Shown: positions 5,848-8,130 of the stretch, piece by piece
Layout: each line of letters starts with the position of its first letter
Position numbering within the stretch: position 1 is the first letter of the stretch
Assembly (NCBI GenBank): GCA_009922885.1
Contig: RFUP01000089.1
Span: 1-8,130 of the forward strand
Origin: Paracoccaceae bacterium
Lineage (GTDB): Bacteria > Pseudomonadota > Alphaproteobacteria > Rhodobacterales > Rhodobacteraceae
Direction: 5' to 3'
DNA length: 8,130 nt
The notes under the pieces: model-generated
The model's database searches: none
The model's input: the letters and a program-made list of their open reading frames with translations, nothing else
What the model was told of the DNA's origin: nothing
Program-made: the position numbers and the translations under genes

Positions 5848-6171
5848 TTAGTCCTTCTTGCCGACGTTTTCCGCGAAGGCCACGTCGAAGGCGGCTTTCT
5901 TGGCGGCATCGGCTTCGGTCTGGTTGAGGTCTTTCCACGTCTCATAGGGCATGCCGTAATAGAGTGTGCGGGCCTCTTCCTTGTCCATGGCGATGCCGCG
6001 TTCGTTCGCGGCTTCCTGCACCCAGCGGGCGAGGCAGTTGCGGCAGAAGCCTGCCATGTTCATCAGGTCGATGTTTTGGACATCGGTGCGCTTTTCCATC
6101 AGGTGATGGCGGAGGGTGCGGAAGGCGGCGGCTTCCAGTTCGAGCATGGTGCGGTCGTCAATCTTGTCCAT
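5848..6171 (-). CDS. DUF1244 (SMc04008-like) domain protein
   Basis: A 107-residue soluble protein of the DUF1244 family, nearly all of it the domain. Family hallmarks seen are a helical N-terminus (ELEAAAFRTLRHHLMEK), the paired cysteines in AGFCRNCLARW (about 40-50) and the block YYGMPYETWKD (about 71-81). The function is unknown; the family is alpha- and gamma-proteobacterial and small. The CxxxC-like pair (C43, C46) might bind a metal, which is inference only. It starts 13 bases after the amidohydrolase stop with a clear AGGAGA ribosome site in that gap, so it is almost certainly co-transcribed with the amidohydrolase and perhaps translationally coupled. A strong terminator follows directly. 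I recall DUF1244 genes beside N-formylglutamate amidohydrolase and pyruvate kinase in other alphaproteobacteria, so the arrangement looks ancestral. Confidence 0.92.
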   Translation of the reverse strand: MDKIDDRTMLELEAAAFRTLRHHLMEKRTDVQNIDLMNMAGFCRNCLARWVQEAANERGIAMDKEEARTLYYGMPYETWKDLNQTEADAAKKAAFDVAFAENVGKKD

Positions 6172-6184
6172 GGTGGTTCTCCTT

Positions 6185-6928
6185 TTACAATCCGCTGGCG
6201 GCCAGAACCTCTTCGAGGATCGGCGCCAGCCGTTTGGCCCATTTGATCTGTTCGGCTTCGGTGCCGATCAGGTCGTTGCGAAGTTCGATCAGGATATTCG
6301 GGCGGCCGGGCTTGAGGGCATGGCGATCGATCGCGTCGCCCGGCAGGTGGCCGGAATAGGGTTCGTTGTCGCCGATGCAGAGGTCGGGTTCCTGCCGGAG
6401 GCGCGCAATCAGGGGCAGGGCGAGCCGTTCATCGAGGTGCGAATAGAGGATGCCCACGTGCCAAGGCCGGAGGGGTCGGCCACGCAGTTGGGGGGTGAAC
6501 GAGTGGACGGCGCAGATCACCGTATCGCTCCGGCGCCCTGCGAGGCCTGCGTAGGCGGCATGATACGGGCGATACATGGCGGTCTTGCGCGCTTCGAGTT
6601 CTTCTGCGCCGGCATGGCGGTTGCCGGGAATGATCGTGCCGTCGTAGAGTTTCATCAGGAGGGTTGGATCATCTTCGCCGCGGTTCGGGTCGATCACCAG
6701 ACGCGAGAAGTTCGACAGGATGGCAGGGCCGTCCAGCGCTTCCGCGAGAGCCGTCGTGAGGCCCGCCGCGCCGACATCGTAAGCGATATGACGGTTCAGG
6801 TCTGCGGGCGAAATGCCGAGGCAACCGCCATTGACGAAGTCCGGAACGGTGTTTGCAGCATGGTCGCATGTGACGAGCCAGCGCGAGGGGCGGTTTTCTC
6901 CGAAAATGGCGTAAGGGGCGTAGGTCAT
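6185..6928 (-). CDS. N-formylglutamate amidohydrolase family protein
   Basis: A 247-residue cytoplasmic zinc-hydrolase-like protein of the N-formylglutamate amidohydrolase family, which hydrolyses N-formyl-L-glutamate to L-glutamate and formate in one histidine-degradation route. Conserved blocks: VTCDHAANTVP (19-29), RHIAYDVGA (46-54), FSRLVIDPNR (74-83), CAVHSFTPQLRG (139-150), RPWHVG (154-159), NEPYSGHLPGDAIDRH (188-203) and the late IELRNDLI (214-221). H23, H47/D51 and H142 are likely metal or catalytic residues. No hut genes lie nearby, so a role in histidine breakdown is not supported by context; the substrate may be another N-acyl-glutamate or related amide. The ATG has a modest AAGG seven bases upstream. 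It leads the two-gene unit with DUF1244 and is divergent from pyruvate kinase. Confidence 0.9.
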   Translation of the reverse strand: MTYAPYAIFGENRPSRWLVTCDHAANTVPDFVNGGCLGISPADLNRHIAYDVGAAGLTTALAEALDGPAILSNFSRLVIDPNRGEDDPTLLMKLYDGTIIPGNRHAGAEELEARKTAMYRPYHAAYAGLAGRRSDTVICAVHSFTPQLRGRPLRPWHVGILYSHLDERLALPLIARLRQEPDLCIGDNEPYSGHLPGDAIDRHALKPGRPNILIELRNDLIGTEAEQIKWAKRLAPILEEVLAASGL

Positions 6929-6965
6929 GATGTCACCTTAGGTCTTGTAGCGACACTTAGGCGAG

Positions 6966-6994
6966 TTGTCGGGGAAAGGAAATTAAACAATGAT
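6966..6994 (+). promoter_or_regulatory. Candidate sigma-70 promoter for pyruvate kinase
   Basis: TTGTCG (6966-6971) and AATGAT (6989-6994) each match the -35 and -10 consensus at 4 of 6 positions with a 17-base spacer. Initiation would be near 7001, giving a leader of about 40 bases. The -35 overlaps a small dyad, CGACACT/AGTTGTCG (6951-6971), and a repeated CTTAGG (6937-6942 and 6956-6961) lies beside it, which may be operator sequence. I see no convincing promoter for the divergent amidohydrolase gene. Confidence 0.3.
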
Positions 6995-7039
6995 GTGCAA
7001 AAGGGTTCGAAGCCCTGTGCGAACAGAGAGGCAGAGTGA

Positions 7040-8130
7040 ATGAGACGTCACCGCAACGTAAAAATCGTGGCTACCTTGGGGCCTGTATCCTCCAGCTATG
7101 AGGCCATTCGGGCCCTTCATGAGGCGGGGGCGGATGTGTTCCGTTTGAATATGAGCCACGGAACGCATGAGGAACTGGCGGCGCGTCATGCGAATATTCG
7201 GCAGGTCGAGCGCGATCTGGACAGCCCGATTGCCATTCTCGCCGATTTGCAGGGGCCGAAGCTTCGGGTTGCGACGTTCAAGAACGGAGCGGAAGAGCTT
7301 GCCGAGGGGGGCGCATTCCGGCTGGATCTGGACCCCGCCGAGGGCGATGCGACGCGGGTGTGCTTGCCGCATCCGGAGATTTTTGCTGCCCTTGAGGTTG
7401 GCGCGCATTTGCTGGTGAACGACGGCAAAATCCGGCTGCGGGTTGAGCGCTGTGGTTCTGACTTTGCCGATTGCGTTGTGGTGACGGGGGGCACAATTTC
7501 GAACCGCAAAGGGGTGAACGTGCCGGACGTTGTGCTGCCTCTGGCCGCGCTTTCCGAGAAAGACCGCAAGGATCTGGAATTTGCCTGCGCTTTGGGCGTG
7601 GATTGGCTGGCGCTTTCCTTCGTGCAGCGTGCAAGCGATGTGGAAGAGGCGCGGGCCTTGGCGAAGGGGCGGGCGGCGATCCTGTCGAAAATCGAAAAGC
7701 CTTCTGCTGTGAAGAGCTTTGACGAAATCCTCGCGGTTTCGGACGGGATCATGGTGGCGCGTGGGGATCTGGGCGTGGAGCTTCCGGTGCAGAATGTGCC
7801 GCCGATCCAGAAACGTTTGGTGCGCAAGTGCCGTTCGGTGGCGAAGCCTGTGATCGTGGCCACGCAGATGCTCGAGTCGATGATCGAAAGCCCGATGCCG
7901 ACGCGCGCGGAAGTTTCTGACGTGGCAACGGCGATTTACGAAGGGGCGGATGCGATCATGCTCTCGGCGGAAAGTGCGGCGGGGCAATATCCGGTGCAAG
8001 CCGTGCAGACGATGGATAACGTGGCCCGCGAGGTGGAGCATGACCCGATTTACCGCGAGGTGATCGAGGCGAGCCGTCGCGTGGAACGGCACACAGTGGC
8101 GGACGGGATCGTTTCAGCGGCGCGTGAGAT
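7040..8130 (+). CDS. pyk: Pyruvate kinase (3' partial)
   Basis: The frame is open from ATG 7040 to the window end: 363 codons plus 2 bases, about three quarters of a usual 480-residue enzyme. It catalyses phosphoenolpyruvate + ADP to pyruvate + ATP, the last step of glycolysis/Entner-Doudoroff. Seen: KIVATLGP (8-15), FRLNMSHG (34-41), LADLQGPKLR (67-76), NDGKIRL (127-133), GVNVPD (158-163), the catalytic SKIEK with K217 and metal ligand E219, VARGDLGVE with metal ligand D243 (239-247), and ATQMLESMIESPMPTRAEVSDVA (274-296). The B domain occupies about 77-160. L70/Q71/K74/V77 match the signature of K+-independent pyruvate kinases. The usual LSGET is LSAES (308-312) here. The start has AGAGAGG 8 bases upstream. 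The C-terminal regulatory domain is outside the window. Confidence 0.96.
   Translation, partial: MRRHRNVKIVATLGPVSSSYEAIRALHEAGADVFRLNMSHGTHEELAARHANIRQVERDLDSPIAILADLQGPKLRVATFKNGAEELAEGGAFRLDLDPAEGDATRVCLPHPEIFAALEVGAHLLVNDGKIRLRVERCGSDFADCVVVTGGTISNRKGVNVPDVVLPLAALSEKDRKDLEFACALGVDWLALSFVQRASDVEEARALAKGRAAILSKIEKPSAVKSFDEILAVSDGIMVARGDLGVELPVQNVPPIQKRLVRKCRSVAKPVIVATQMLESMIESPMPTRAEVSDVATAIYEGADAIMLSAESAAGQYPVQAVQTMDNVAREVEHDPIYREVIEASRRVERHTVADGIVSAARE

Noticed and set aside
6116..7039. 307-codon plus-strand frame over the amidohydrolase and the pyruvate kinase leader
   Set aside because: It is the antisense shadow of a clearly conserved gene. It runs through the divergent intergenic region and ends at the pyk start without any ribosome site of its own.
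6983..8092. 369-codon open frame on the minus strand opposite pyruvate kinase
   Set aside because: It is His/Arg-rich with no recognisable motif and covers the pyruvate kinase frame almost entirely. It is an antisense shadow caused by GC-biased codon positions.

Overview
The window looks like a chromosomal stretch from an alphaproteobacterium of the Rhodobacteraceae (Roseobacter/Rhodobacter type). Reasons: high GC with strong third-position GC bias, a GH28/pectate-lyase-like beta-helix protein resembling ones I recall from this family, a HugZ-like small FMN protein, the dgcN-dgcA pair, an intergenic hairpin followed by CCCCGGGATATTT of the kind I recall as common in these genomes, and matches to CtrA and FnrL binding motifs. 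I see no insertion sequence, integrase, tRNA, rRNA or CRISPR array. The window is ordinary housekeeping and accessory metabolism, not a mobile island.

Layout: (1) 1-1956 +, the 3' part of a large beta-helix protein, cut by the window start. (2) 1953-3110 -, a two-gene unit: a secreted, probably outer-membrane beta-barrel protein of unknown function, then a short HugZ/PNPOx-like flavoprotein. (3) 3111-3254, a divergent control region with a perfect CtrA-type site (TTAA-N7-TTAA) and an FNR-type box. It serves a UspF-like universal stress protein (3255-3662 +) on one side and the barrel protein on the other. (4) 3663-5694 -, dgcN then dgcA, a recently described D-glutamate catabolic pair (D-Glu to N-acetyl-D-Glu to N-acetyl-L-Glu), separated by a GC-rich hairpin repeat. 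(5) 5695-5847, a control region with a 51-bp imperfect palindrome upstream of dgcN and a clear intrinsic terminator for the next unit. (6) 5848-6928 -, N-formylglutamate amidohydrolase followed by a DUF1244 protein, apparently one operon. (7) 6929-7039, a divergent promoter region. (8) 7040-8130 +, a pyruvate kinase running off the right end; it has no stop codon in the window.

How the genes may work together: dgcN/dgcA and the N-formylglutamate amidohydrolase all handle glutamate or N-acyl-glutamate. The DgcA product, N-acetyl-L-glutamate, needs deacylation to feed central metabolism. Whether the neighbouring amidohydrolase contributes is only a hypothesis, because a terminator separates the two units. 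The CtrA and FNR-like sites suggest that the stress protein and the barrel protein respond to cell-cycle/differentiation and oxygen signals. No dedicated regulator of the glutamate genes lies in the window. The most interesting items are regulatory: the CtrA box, the FNR box and the long palindrome before dgcN.
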